Source: Chalciporus piperatus (Eukaryota > Basidiomycota > Agaricomycetes > Boletales > Boletaceae). From it: DNA of 64,000 nucleotides. Made by a program: the position numbers and the translations under genes. The stretch lies in the NCBI GenBank assembly GCA_038093975.1, contig JBBPTG010000126.1, positions 1 to 64,000 on the forward strand. The letters are read 5' to 3'. Shown here one piece after another: positions 43,445 through 54,332 of this stretch (position 1 is the first letter of the stretch; each line of letters starts with the position of its first letter). The notes beneath the pieces are model-generated. The model was not told the origin of the DNA. It saw only the letters and a list, made by a program, of their open reading frames with translations, and did not search any database.

Positions 43445-46099
43445 ATGTCCAAAGAGGTCAACAAGACCGCACATACATTCGATAAAACCCGCTTGGACAC
43501 CCTCCTCAACCGCAGGTTCTTCTACGCGCCCGCGTTCGAGATCTACGGTGGTACGCGGGTCTCCATCCATGATCGTATCGTCAAACTCACTCTCTTCAGG
43601 TGTCGCCGGTCTGTACGACTACGGTCCACCAGGCTCGTCGCTCCAGGCAAACATCATCGCAGAATGGCGTAGACACTTCATCATCGAGGATCACATGCTC
43701 GAACTCGACACCACCATCATGACGCCCGCTCCCGTATTCGAAACATCCGGTCACGTCGCCCGTTTCGCAGATTGGATGGTCAAAGACACCAAGACTGGCG
43801 ACGTCCTACGAGCAGATCACCTCGTCAAGAACGTCCTCGAGGCTCGTCTCGCTGGCGATCGCGAAGCCCGTGGTTTGGCTGCTCAACCACAAAAAGAGGA
43901 CGACAAGAAGAAGAAGAAAAAGGTCAAGAACGTTGCGGTACAGCTTGCCGATGAGAAAGTGAAAGAGTACGAGAACACCCTCGCTCAGGTTCGTCCTTGC
44001 CCGTTACCCATCAGCCCATATACTCAGCCCATATACAGCTAGACAACTATTCTGGTCCAGAACTTGGCGAGTTATGTCGCAAACATGATATCAGGAACCC
44101 AGATACCGATAATGAAGTCGGAGAACCCCAACAGTTCAATCTCATGTTCGCTAGCAGCATCGGTCCTACCGGTCAACACCCTGGGTAAGCCCCAACCACA
44201 CCCTCCTCCTGTAATGGCAACCCATGGCCCCATCTCACCACCCCATCCCAGTTTCCTCCGTCCAGAAACTGCTCAGGGCCACTTCCTCAACTTTTCTCGT
44301 CTCTTAGAGTTCAACAACGGTCGTATCCCTTTTGCATCCGCCCAGATTGGAAGGTCATTCCGCAACGAGATATCACCCCGCGCCGGTCTCTTGCGCGTCC
44401 GAGAGTTCACGATGGGTGAGATCGAACATTACGTTGACCCCGCGGACAAACGACACCCTCGTTTCAACGAATTCAGACACATCGTTCTCAGTCTCCTCGA
44501 TCGTCACGTCCAAACGTCCGGCAATACCACCGTAACGCGGATGCCCATCGGCGACGCCGTCGACAAGGGGATCGTCGCCAACGAAACCCTCGGTTACTTT
44601 TTAGCCCGGATCAACCTCTTCCTCGTCAATATCGGTGTCAACCCCGACCGCTTGCGGTTCCGCCAGCATATGGGTAACGAAATGGCACATTACGCAACGG
44701 ATTGTTGGGATGCCGAGATTGAGAACTCGTCTGGGTGGACAGAGTGTGTGGGTTGTGCAGATCGCGCGGCGTACGATCTGTCCGTACATTCCGCAAAGAC
44801 CGGCCATCCTCTCGTCGTGAGGGAAGCTCTCAAAGAACCCATCGTCACGGAGAAAGAGGTCCCGGAGTTCAATAAGAAGGCGCTTGGGAAGACGCTCGGC
44901 CGCGATGCTGGACTAGTTCAGAAGATCGTCGGAGAGATGGATGAAAACCAACTTCTTAAATTAAAGGGCGAACTTGTACAAGGGTAAGAAGACCACGTTT
45001 CTCTTATCCCTCGGAGATATCGTCCCTAACGTCCTTTTGCCATTCCGGTCGTCTTAGCTCATCCACGATCTCAGCCGAGGGAAAGGAAATCGCGCTCACG
45101 CCCGACATGTTGACGATAGAACACAAGACGTTCAAACAATCCAGTACGTTCCGCCTTCCTTTTTTCGTGACATGATCCTCGTTTCTGACTACTTTTTTTT
45201 ACAGTCCGAGAATACACCCCGAACGTCATCGAGCCTTCTTTTGGCTTTGGACGAATCCTGTACACGCTTTTGGAACACAGCTTCTGGTGTAGGGAACAGG
45301 ACATTGAACGTGGGGTACGTACATGTTTTTGGTTATCGTCTTGAAGAGTCGGGAGGGATTGTCTGATGATGGTTCGACGTTCGATTCTCAACACCAGGTT
45401 CTCTCGCTCCCGCCCCTCGTCGCGCCTACCAAAGTGCTCATCGTTCCATTGAGCGCAAAAGAAGAGTTTGATCCATTGGTCGAGGAAGTTTGTGAGTTTT
45501 CCCATTTCAGTGCCATCGCACGTTTATATCGAATGCGCTCATCATCCGAACCTGCGCGTGTGCAACGACGTCGACTTTTTTTTTTTTTTTTCGGCAGCTT
45601 CCAAACTCCGGAAAGCTGGCATCTTTTCTAGAGTCGACGATTCGAATACTTCGATCGGAAAGCGATATGCTCGGAATGATGAATTGGGTACGCCATTTGG
45701 GGTGACGATCGACTTTGCGTGTAAGCACCCCCCCCCCCCCCTCGCTCCTCGGGCGGTTGGGCAGAATGCGGAATGGGATGAGATCGCTGATGCCTTATTT
45801 TTTTTTGGTAGCTGTTCAAAACCGGACGATGACCCTCCGGTATGTTTCATTTCCGTCCCAGCATCGTCCCTCCTATCTCTCTGGTTTGATACGAACGGAC
45901 GACCGATGCCGATGCTGATGCCAATAACTGCATATTGACGCCCTTTTTGGTTTACAGTGAACGGGATACGACCGACCAATTGATCGGGTCTATCGACGAC
46001 GTGATCGGTGTGGTGACGGAGTTGTGTCAGGGCGGTATCACTTGGGCGGATGCGTGTGGACGATTGGCGGTGTATGATGGTGTACAGGCGGTTGATTGA
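43445..46099 (+). CDS. GRS1: Glycyl-tRNA synthetase (class II)
   Basis: Ten exons join in phase: 43445-43550, 43600-43988, 44039-44184, 44252-44983, 45058-45143, 45205-45314, 45398-45491, 45598-45720, 45812-45839 and 45958-46099, giving 651 residues. The enzyme charges tRNA-Gly with glycine using ATP. Class II motif 1 region is [20 protein letters not shown]. Motif 2 is seen in [20 protein letters not shown] after [14 protein letters not shown], and motif 3 in [20 protein letters not shown] lysine-rich insert (KKKKKKVK) sits at about residue 155, and the anticodon-binding domain follows ([26 protein letters not shown]). Length and order are those of the eukaryotic alpha-2 type. The 28-base ninth exon is flanked by poly-T and poly-C rich introns. 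No mitochondrial presequence is evident at this start. Confidence 0.95.
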
Positions 46100-46228
46100 G
46101 CTCGTGCTTTTCGTTCCAAGTTACATGTCACTGTCAGATGACATGGTAGTGTTCGTCTGTTCTGGCATGGGTCATGGGCGGGGTTTCGAGTCGATCCAGG
46201 ATAGAGAATGAGATGAGATGAAGTAGAG

Positions 46229-46240
46229 CACCGTGAGACC
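46229..46240 (+). repeat. CACTA element left terminal inverted repeat
   Basis: CACCGTGAGACC; the reverse complement of the right end reads CACCGTGCGACC. After a few bases both ends continue with ACTGGTT. Confidence 0.7.
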
Positions 46241-46650
46241 CCAACGGGGTGAAATTCACCTACTGGTTCACCATGTTATATGGTTCACATCACCGGTTTT
46301 TAAGGTGGTAATCACGCTCGTGGAGTGAAGATCACCACTGGACACGGTGCCCCAAATATAGTTTAAATCACCATTTTTCTTGCCGAATTCACTACCCTGT
46401 TTATCTACTCGTCACAAAGTTAATTTCACCGAGTCCTGGGGTGATTATTTCGGGTGCACATCACTTCGTTGGCCAGTGAATCTCGCGACTAAATCAGGTA
46501 GGATCCACCGTGCAATCAGGTGTAATCCGCTCGCCCAAATCTCGTGGTAATCATCTCGAAACGGGGGGTGAAATTCATCACAATGTTATCACATATATCA
46601 CCACATTTCATACAGGTGATATCTACTACTTGGTACATCACATACCGATC
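46241..46650 (+). repeat. Subterminal repeat array, left
   Basis: At least seven ATCAC(C) words lie on the plus strand (for example CACATCACCGG, AGATCACCACTGG, AAATCACCATTT, ATATATCACCAC), plus GTAATCA and GGTGAT words in the other orientation. Such arrays bind the transposition protein in plant CACTA elements; binding here is inference. Confidence 0.7.
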
Positions 46651-46656
46651 GTCGAA

Positions 46657-47660
46657 TCAGGCTGCCTCCACTCCACTGCCTTCACCATTACCGCTACCTT
46701 CGAATTCGGGATCAACATCATCGCCGCTCCCACGCTCGTCATCGTCAAAATCGTCGAACCGAGTCCGTTTGTTGCCACGTTCGCCAGCATTACGGTCGTT
46801 CTCTTCCGCTGAAGCTTTCCGCGATCGTTTGGTGGATTGGTGTTTCCGCTTGTTCTGTAGGTATTGCTTGACTAGCTCCGCAACCGGCCAATCACCCTCG
46901 AACCTGGTTAAATGGTCATGGCTACCGCGAGCCTAAAAAAAATCCAGACAATTATTGACCGTACACGAAGTTCGAATTGAAGTCACCCACGAGTTTGAAC
47001 ACCTTCAACAAGAAAGCGGGAGGTTGCTGCTTGTATGGTATGCTCAGGTCCATTCCCACACGGCTCACGAGATCATGTACCGTCGACTGACACGATGGAC
47101 AGTAAATCAGTGCTGATTAAGATATCGTAAGTCATCACGTACTTGAATCGCCAGGTACTCCTCGTGGTTATCTAATTGCATCAACCTTTCAAGTCGTCCT
47201 CTACCCCCCTCCTTCCATGCTGTTGCTGGAGGCCTCGCGATGAGAAGCCGCTGTGCTCCCTTCCCGCCCCCGGCGCTGGCGGCCGTTTGTTTCATTTTTT
47301 CTTCAGCTGCCTTTCGAGCTGATTCCGCATCTTGAGCTAATTTCTCGGCCGCTTTGGCCGCTTCCTCCGCTTGCTGGAGCTGCTCTGCAAAGCCACTGGT
47401 AAGTGAGTCAAGCCTGCTATTTTTTTCGTACCTTTCAAGCGGTCATTTTCACTGCGAAGTTGACCATTTTGCTCTTGCAGGACTTGCTTTGTCACTGTCC
47501 GAGCTCCCGTTCCCGCAGGTGTTCCTTGGTTGCTCCGGGATGGCCTTGCGGCAGGTTGCTTTCCTATCGGTGATGGATCTGATCGCCCGTTGTTTCGATC
47601 TGCAGCACCCGGGCCTAGAGGATGAGCATTCTCATTCAAGTTTGTCGTGAGTGATGCCAT
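46657..47660 (-). CDS. CACTA accessory protein 1, coiled coil (280 residues)
   Basis: Exons 47660-47432, 47384-47143, 47086-46991 and 46932-46657 join in phase. After a disordered N-terminus with ASxxPSRSNQG-like sequence comes a coiled coil (about residues 60-115: QEQNGQLRSENDRLKEQLQQ then AEKLAQDAESARKAAEEK). A globular stretch follows (HEEYLAIQSTVHDLVSRVGM), then FEGDWPVAELVKQYLQNKRK with a basic nuclear-type signal and an acidic tail (DDFDDDERGSGDDVD). It reads away from the transposase, which starts 199 bases beyond its ATG. By position it may be the TnpA-like DNA-binding partner, an inference only; no known DNA-binding domain is visible. Confidence 0.7.
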
Positions 47661-47859
47661 TTTTTTGCAATTGGTGCGTAAGGGAGCAGGAGGACTTTCA
47701 ATCCAGACTTGTGGAAATTTCGTACAGGTGATGGGTTTGCGTGGAACTCTACGGAACTTGGTCTTTTAAAAAAACATGTTTGTCATTATGTACAGTATCT
47801 TTGTCGAATCAACCCACTTGTCTAATCGCAACTGATTCGTGCATCCCCCCGGTACAAGA

Positions 47860-50800
47860 ATGCCCCCTGCAAAGTCTCCACCCAAGAAGAAACTTTGTCG
47901 CTGCTGTGGCCAGTTGGTCAGCATTCGCACCGAGCTCAATCATCGCCTTTTGATGGCCCGTCCTCATATCAAAGCCAATTCACCATATCTTCGAAGAATC
48001 CTCGAAACGAGCAAATCTAAGCATAAGCCTACTGCCAATCTACCTTCCCCTTCCCTTCAAGACTTCTCCAACTGTCCTTTCGATGATCTTCCAGCTCCGA
48101 GCCCAGAGCCAGACCGAGACATGCCCATCATGACCCATGAGCACAACTCAAATGCCGACACCAATAATCATGATCCAAACAGTCTTCCCGAAAATCCACC
48201 CCAGACGCCACTCACCAATCACTCAATTGCGCCAGGGGACATCCTTGATGATACCCATCGTGCCACTGTTACGGCGGCATTGGCGAGCGCTCGCTTATCT
48301 CATCAGCGAATGCTTGCAGACATTGATGTCGAAGATATGGCAGACATAGAACAACTGGATGATGTTCAAAATTCAGGAGCAGCCGAAGAAAGTGAGAATG
48401 AGGCAGGCTGGGAAAGCGAGGAGAGTGCAGATGATAGCCTGAGTGATCCTGCGGAGGAGTTTCTCGGCGAAGGCGTTGAACGTGCGCTCCTCGAAATTGG
48501 TAAGCTCTGTTTTCTCATCCACCAAGTGTTGCTTTTCTGATTAAGTGGCACATAGGAAACAGTGGACTTACTGAGCACGACAAATCCCTTCTCCGTGTAT
48601 TTGCCTACAAGGTCATGACGCACTGCAATGAAAAGTCCTTCGAAGTACTCCGTTACACATTTCCTCACGAGCAGTTACCAACTCTGAAGAAACTCAGATC
48701 GCGAATCAAGTTCCTCTCTGGAATTGAGCCAATCCGATATGACTGCTGTCGGAATTCTTGCTGTGCTTTTCTCGGCCCTTTTGATGATCTCGACACCTGT
48801 CCTTTCTGTCACCAGCCACGTCGTGACCCCACTGGCAAACCCATCAAAACCTTTACATATATCCCTGTGATACCTCGTCTAGTTGCCTACCTTGGAGATC
48901 CCGAGATGGCTCAAAAGATGAGGTATCGAGCATCTGAGCACAGCCATCAACCTGGCAGGATTGCCGATGTGTTCGACGGTCTCGCATACCGTGAGCTGCT
49001 TCATAGAAAGGTCGTGGTCAACGAGACTGAGCTCGGGCATTGCCATTTCAGTGATACTCGTGACATAGCCCTTGGATTATCCACCGACGGATTCTGTCCA
49101 TTTCGTCGTCGCAAAACAAGCACGTGGCCCCTAATCCTTTACAATTACAACTTGCCACCCGAGATCCGCTTTCATGCAAAGCATATCATCTGCGCAGGGG
49201 TCATTCCTGGCCCATCGAAACCTAAAGACGTGGACTCATTCCTATGGCCGCTTGTCGAAGAGTTCCTCAAGCTTGCTGCAGGAGTACAAGCTTTCGATGC
49301 TCTCACAGCCACGTTATTTGCCTTACATGCATATCTTATCATCGTGGCTGGCGACATTCCTGCAATCTCAATGTTGATGAAAATGAAGGGTCATAACGGC
49401 CTCTCGCCTTGTCGAATGTGCAAGATCACGGCAGTCCGTAATCCTGGCGGGCGAGGAAATACTCTGTATACACCTCTTTTCCGGGAGCGTGATCCCATCG
49501 ATCCTCTTTCGCTGCCAATGCGATCACATGGAGAGCTCCTTTCGCAAGCACATGAGGTCCAGTCTGCGACAACAAGAGTCTCAGCAGAACGTCTCGCTAA
49601 GAAGCATGGCATCAAAGGTGTACCTCTCCTCAGCTGTCTTTCCTCACTTCAGTTTCCAACCTCGTTTCCGTATGACTTCATGCACTTGATGTGGGAAAAC
49701 GTGCTCCGGACTCTAATTTCACTGTGGACAGGCGAGTTCAAGGATCTTGGGGCTGGCCGAGAGTTTTATGAGTTCGCTGATGGGGTCTGGACATCTATTT
49801 GCGAAGCTACTGCAGCAGCAGGGTCAACTCTCCCAACTGCGTACTGTACACGCCCCCCCAATCCTGATACGGAGCGCTCAATGTGCAAAGCAGACACTTG
49901 GTCATTTTGGAGCCAGTATCTCGGTCCCGTTTTACTCCGTGATCGCTTTGCAAGACCCAAGTATTACAAGCACTTCATCAAGCTCGCCAAGATCATCCGG
50001 GTCTGTCTTCAGTTCGAACTTTCGGCTGAAGACATTGCGGAGCTACGGGTAGGGTTGGCTTCATGGGTTGAAGAATATGAAGAGTTCGTTTGCTACCCAC
50101 TACTATCTAGTCATGTGTAGTACAATTGACCTACCTCCACAGAATCTACTACCAACACGATCCCCATCGCCTAGCAACGTGCACGCTGCCAATTCATGCA
50201 CTGCTACATATCGCAGACAGCATTGAACAAACTGGCCCCGTCTGGACCTCATGGGCATTCCCCATGGAGCGCTTTTGTGGCCGTTTGCAACCCGCGATCA
50301 CAAGCCGTAGGCGACCAGATGAAAGTCTCTCGCGATTCCTCAGTGATGAAGCTCAACTCAATCAAGCAGCACTTGTCCACCACATGACGACTGAACTTGC
50401 CTTAAAAAAATGGAGGACAGACTTGGACTGCATCTCAGGGGCATTAAAAGATCCTGCGTGTACGTACTGGAGAGATACAGCGCCAGCGTGAGTACTGACA
50501 GTTGTGCACTACCTAGATCCTACATGCGTACTACTGCCACCACGCCGACCGCTCACTGAGGCCGCACTCGATGCTTCGCTCTTTACGAAGGTCCTGAAAG
50601 CACTTGCAACAAGGTTCGATGTCCCCATGGCCACAGTGAAGCGTTACATCAAGCACGAGGCTGTCGAGCGGTGGGGAAAGGTTCGTCGGCTTGAAGAAGG
50701 TGACACCATGGTGGCCGCTGGACTTGCACGTGTCCAGGCTGATTCTCGTGATGCAACATACATTCGGGTATGTTTCTACAAGTTGCACTGTCGTTCAAGT

Positions 50801-51195
50801 CGTGTACTCACCTCTTGACGCACACCATTGGCCAGTATGAAGTTCTAGTGGATAGATATGCTCGCCAACGCACCGTGACGCCCGTCTTTGTCAAGCAGAC
50901 GTTCTATGGCCGTCTTGAACATATATTTTGCATCCGCGCTCCTGCGGAACGATCACTCGGTCTGACCTCTCTTGCCACCATCTTTCTCGCCGCGATCGCA
51001 CCCTGTATCCTCGAGTCGACACCCACTCACCTTATGTCACTGGACATTCACCTTTATTCCACCACCAGCCCATCTCTGGATGTCGTTGACATGACATGTG
51101 TTCAATGTCTCGTTGGTCGGGTTCCGACTGCAGGGAAGTGGGCTATTGTTGACCGTAGTGGGAATCTGGCTCGTGCGGAATTCGCAGATGAGTGA
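47860..51195 (+). CDS. Tnp2-family (CACTA/EnSpm) transposase
   Basis: Exons 47860-48499, 48556-50083, 50143-50459, 50517-50767 and 50836-51195 join in phase to give 1031 residues. The N-terminus has a CRCCGQLVS zinc-binding-like motif and an acidic linker. The core matches basidiomycete Tnp2 proteins as I know them: YDCCRNSCCAFLGPFDDLDT with CPFC, DVFDGLAYRELL, FSDTRDIALGLSTDGFCPF, ILYNYNLPPEIRFH, GDIPAISMLMKMKGHNGLSP with CRMC, FPYDFMHLMWENVL, and later IHALLHIADSIEQTGPVWTS and MERFCGRLQPAI. The catalytic acidic residues lie among the DTRD, GDIP and FMHLMWEN blocks. For exon 3 the donor at 50460 (GTACGT) is preferred because the later GTGAGT would break the frame. Confidence 0.9.
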
Positions 51196-52050
51196 GAACA
51201 TCCCCCCCTCACCACATTTTCCTTCGACAACTCAGTAAGTGCTCGCTTCTGGTACACTTCCTGTTACTTACCTACTGTTTTCACGGTCGTAGAATCCACC
51301 CGCAACGTCCGTTTAGCTTAGAAAATCAATCTGGGCACGCTACAGAACATTCCCCCCTCATTGCAGTTTCCTTCTATAACTCAGTAAGTACTCGCTTCGG
51401 GTACACGGCCTGTTGCTTACCTACCGTTTTCACGGTCGTAGAAACCCCCCGCAACGTCCGTTTGGCATAGAAAATCAATCTGGGCCCGGTACAGAACATT
51501 CCCCCCCCCACCGCATTTTCCTTCTATAATTCAGTAAGTACTCGCTTCGGGTACACGTCCTGTTGCCTACCTACCGTTTTCACGGTCTTAGAAACCCCCG
51601 GCAACGTCTGTTTAGCTCAGAAAATCAATTCGGGCACGCTACAGAACATTCCCCCCTCACTGCAATTTCCTTCTATAACTCAGCAAGTACTCGCTTCGGG
51701 TACACGTCCTGTCGCTTACCTACCATTTTCACGGTCGTAGAACCCACCCGCAACGTCCGTTTGGCATAGAAAATCAATCTGGGCCTGGTACAGAACATTC
51801 CCCCCCACCGCATTTTCCTTCTATAATTCAGTAAGTACTCGCTTCAGGTACACGTCCTGTTGCTTACATACCGTTTTCACGGTCGTAGAAACCCCCTGCA
51901 ACGTCCGTTTGTCATAGAAAATCAATCTGGGCACGCTACAGAACATTCCCCTCACCACATTTTCCCTCTACAAGTCAGTAAGTACTCGCTTCGGGTACAC
52001 GGCCTGTTGCTTACCTACCGTTTTCACGGTCGTAGAACCCACCCACAATG
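51190..52050 (+). repeat. Minisatellite, six copies of a unit of about 150 bp
   Basis: Units start near 51,198, 51,345, 51,496, 51,646, 51,795 and 51,943, each with GAACATTCCCCCC-like sequence, then TTCCTTCTATAACTCAGTAA, GGGTACACG.CCTGTTGCTT, ACCTACCGTTTTCACGGTCG and GAAAATCAATCTGGGC. Every unit contains CAGTAAGT, a splice-donor-like word, and CGGTCGTAG, an acceptor-like end about 60 bases later. The array begins at the stop codon of the transposase gene and lies wholly inside the CACTA element. Confidence 0.9.
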
Positions 52051-52095
52051 TCCGTTTCGTTTGCATACCACATTTGAGAGCTGTATTCACAGTAC

Positions 52096-52730
52096 TTAAA
52101 CGAGAGTAGTACAAGAATCAGGCTGTACTTTTGATCTAAGTTGGAGGAGCTCTAATGCTCGTTGGGCATGGCACTTTGCTTCTTCGGCATCCCACTTTTC
52201 GTTAATCAAATTTTCAAGGTAGGATAGTGAAACGTGTACTTGAGGATTAGATTCAAGTTGGAATGGGTCGAGGGACAATGATGAAGATGTCTTGGTCATA
52301 GTAGTATGTGCACAGTGCTTGGCCTTCTTGTTCGGCGTTGATTGGATATATACATCCTCCGTCTCCGAATCCGGAGTAGCAGGAGGGACCTCTTTGGCTG
52401 CACGAGGTGCCCGTCTCTTGAGATGCAGTATCCTTCGAATTCAAGTTCACATTAGAGCCAGATTCATCTTGCTTGTACGATCAAAAGATGCAACCTACTT
52501 GGATGGTGGTGGTGGGAGCGGGAGCAAGTAGGGTGGAAGATACTTGAGGAGATGTTGACTGCCTGAAAGTTCTTCTTCTTCAGAGGCCGCAGGTTCGCCA
52601 CTGGCAGTGTTAGACTCTTTGCTGTAACCCAGATCAGTTATGTGCCTTGCACTCGTAGCTAGGATTGGCGTGGATTTTTGGGCTCGTGTCATCCTTACCT
52701 GTCTGATGTCCCGTGTGGTTTGATGTTCAT
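52096..52730 (-). CDS. CACTA accessory protein 2 (163 residues)
   Basis: Exons 52730-52699, 52621-52499 and 52432-52096 join in phase. The product starts MNIKPHGTSDSKES, has an acidic EEEEL patch, a proline run (LPPPPSK), a basic stretch LHLKRRAPRAAKEV with a second basic patch NKKAKH, and a C-terminal helix LENLINEKWDAEEAKCHAQR. It has no domain I know. Like accessory protein 1 it is transcribed against the transposase and sits next to the right subterminal array; a regulatory or end-binding role is possible but unproven. Confidence 0.65.
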
Positions 52731-52789
52731 GGTTGAAAGATGGGGACTAGGACAAATGGATTGTCGAGCACTTGATCACCTTGCTTGTT

Positions 52790-53102
52790 GATTGCGATCA
52801 GGAATGTGGTGTGTATGCTGGATGATATTGTGACCACAACTGGGTAGATTATTAAGATTGGTGATAGAGTGGTGATTTTCATGATGCGTATCAGACGTGC
52901 AGCAAGAGGTGATTAACACCGGTTGAGATGGTGAGGATCGCAATGCGGAATGACGGAATACAACACGGTGATCTTCGCCACAAAAATGGGTGATCGAGCG
53001 GCGGTGCAAAATCACTTGACATCACCATGTACTAGGTAATCACTAGGTAAACAGGTGATGTTCGGTAATCACCCTTTTACATGGTGATTTCAACCAGTAT
53101 TT
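52790..53102 (-). repeat. Subterminal repeat array, right
   Basis: GGTGAT words dominate on the plus strand (TTGGTGATAG, GTGGTGATTT, GAGGTGATTA, AACACGGTGATC, ACAGGTGATG, CATGGTGATTTC), mirror-like to the ATCACC words of the left end. The spacing is irregular. Confidence 0.7.
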
Positions 53103-53114
53103 GGTCGCACGGTG
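53103..53114 (-). repeat. CACTA element right terminal inverted repeat
   Basis: GGTCGCACGGTG on plus; pairs with 46229-46240 with one mismatch. Confidence 0.7.
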
Positions 53115-53159
53115 TAATATGCACATGATGCACTACATCATAAGGTTCGACATTCCCCT

Positions 53160-53480
53160 CTGGCAGCGTGGTCCCCTACTAGCAAATCCTCTCACACCAT
53201 CAAAGTGCGCAAAGCAGGGGTAGCCTGGCTGTCCTCGTCCTACATGGAAGGCTCACAGATAACGGCCTGACAGCTCTCTTGTAAAGCCTCGATCGTGAAC
53301 TTGATGCGATGGTGGTATTCAAATTCCTCCATCGACAAACCTCCCAAACCGAATATCACCCCGAACATACCTGTCCCAGGAAGAGAAGGGTCCAGCAATG
53401 GCGGCGATGTCGTGAATATCGAAAGACTCATTGGTAGGACAGTTTTCACAAGGTCACGGAATCGACCGTGGAACTAACAG
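53160..53480 (-). pseudogene. F-box gene remnant (C-terminal part)
   Basis: The reverse strand carries GATATTCACGACATCG, GGACCCTTCTC, GGTATGTTCGGGGTGATATT, AAGTTCACGATCGA and AGAG.TGTCAGGC.GTTATC in the order found in the last exon of the F-box gene at 20329. A TAG interrupts the frame after the CCTTCCATG block, and segments are missing. It begins about 45 bases outside the CACTA element. Confidence 0.65.
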
Positions 53481-54332
53481 TCAGTGGTTGACAATGACAT
53501 GCAAGGAACTTGAAGGAAGTGACCCAGGCACTCGGACCGTCGGGTAGACATATGCCTCACGGTGCTCATGGTTGCCCTGTGGGGTTGCTGCACCTCGCAA
53601 GAGCTACCCTATTCTATTCAAATCGCAATGACTGGCTGAAAAAGTGCGAAGGTGGGCAATAGAAAAAAATCTGCCACTGGCATGCTCAGTTCGGCTCGCC
53701 GAAGCGGAGAGCAATGAGCCTCGCATAATCTGCTTTCTTTAATTACAGTGGGCGGTGCAATCAAGGCGAGCGAAATGTTATTATGAGTGAGGTTGAGGTG
53801 AGGTCTGGTGAGGTGTTACCTCGCCACCGAGGTCACCTTAGTACCTTCCGGCAACACTATGTACTCGCACTTCGTGCTGCATGAAAAAGATCTTTTTCTG
53901 CAGGGTCGATACAACATGTGCTGCCAGGGACTCGGGAGGCTCCTGCCTGGTGGATTGTGTATTGGCGGAGAGGACATTGCATACGTATATGGGATGTCTA
54001 CGGAACATGCAAACTTACCAGTGGAATGAAATATTCACCGGAGACTGGTCATTTATCGAGGAAATCTGATAAGCCCATCTTCTGAGGAGATCGCCTCTGC
54101 TAGTTCGCTGAAGGAGTGAGAATAAGGTTACGAGTTCTCGGTGAAATGAAGTTCCAATGAGAATTGTAGGAAATTTGCCGTAATTTGCCAGGAGGTGCCG
54201 GTGAATGCCGAACTTAACTTCCCAGATCAATCCCAAGATCATATAAACTTCAGCCTGTTGTCTCACCACTCGGGCAGAGTCCAGAGTCCAGACACACCGG
54301 GTGTGTCGCTCTTTCACTGCTTGTCAGCTACC
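53481..54332. other. Intergenic, no gene seen
   Basis: Short frames only. The last 150 bases before 54333 are probably the promoter and leader of the membrane-protein gene; a CATATAAAC word lies at about 54,239-54,247. Confidence 0.45.

Larger units (their letters stand above)
46229..53114. mobile_element. CACTA/EnSpm-type DNA transposon with three genes (6886 bp)
   Basis: The inferred ends are short inverted repeats CACCGTGAGACC (46229) and its counterpart ending GGTCGCACGGTG (53114), one mismatch in 12. Inside both ends lie hundreds of bases dense in ATCACC/GGTGAT words, the subterminal repeats expected of this superfamily. The body carries an open Tnp2-family transposase on plus and two spliced genes on minus, plus a minisatellite. 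A clear 2-3 bp target duplication is not seen. The element starts 130 bases after the stop of the glycyl-tRNA synthetase gene. All three genes are open, suggesting a young, possibly autonomous copy. Confidence 0.85.

Noticed and set aside
50460..50516. Apparent frameshift in the Tnp2 transposase after exon 3
   Set aside because: Using the GTACGT donor at 50460 instead of the later GTGAGT restores phase; all five exons then total a multiple of three.
51192..52099. Series of similar short proteins encoded by the minisatellite
   Set aside because: The frames simply repeat with the DNA unit and shift between units; the array is noncoding or part of alternative 3' ends.
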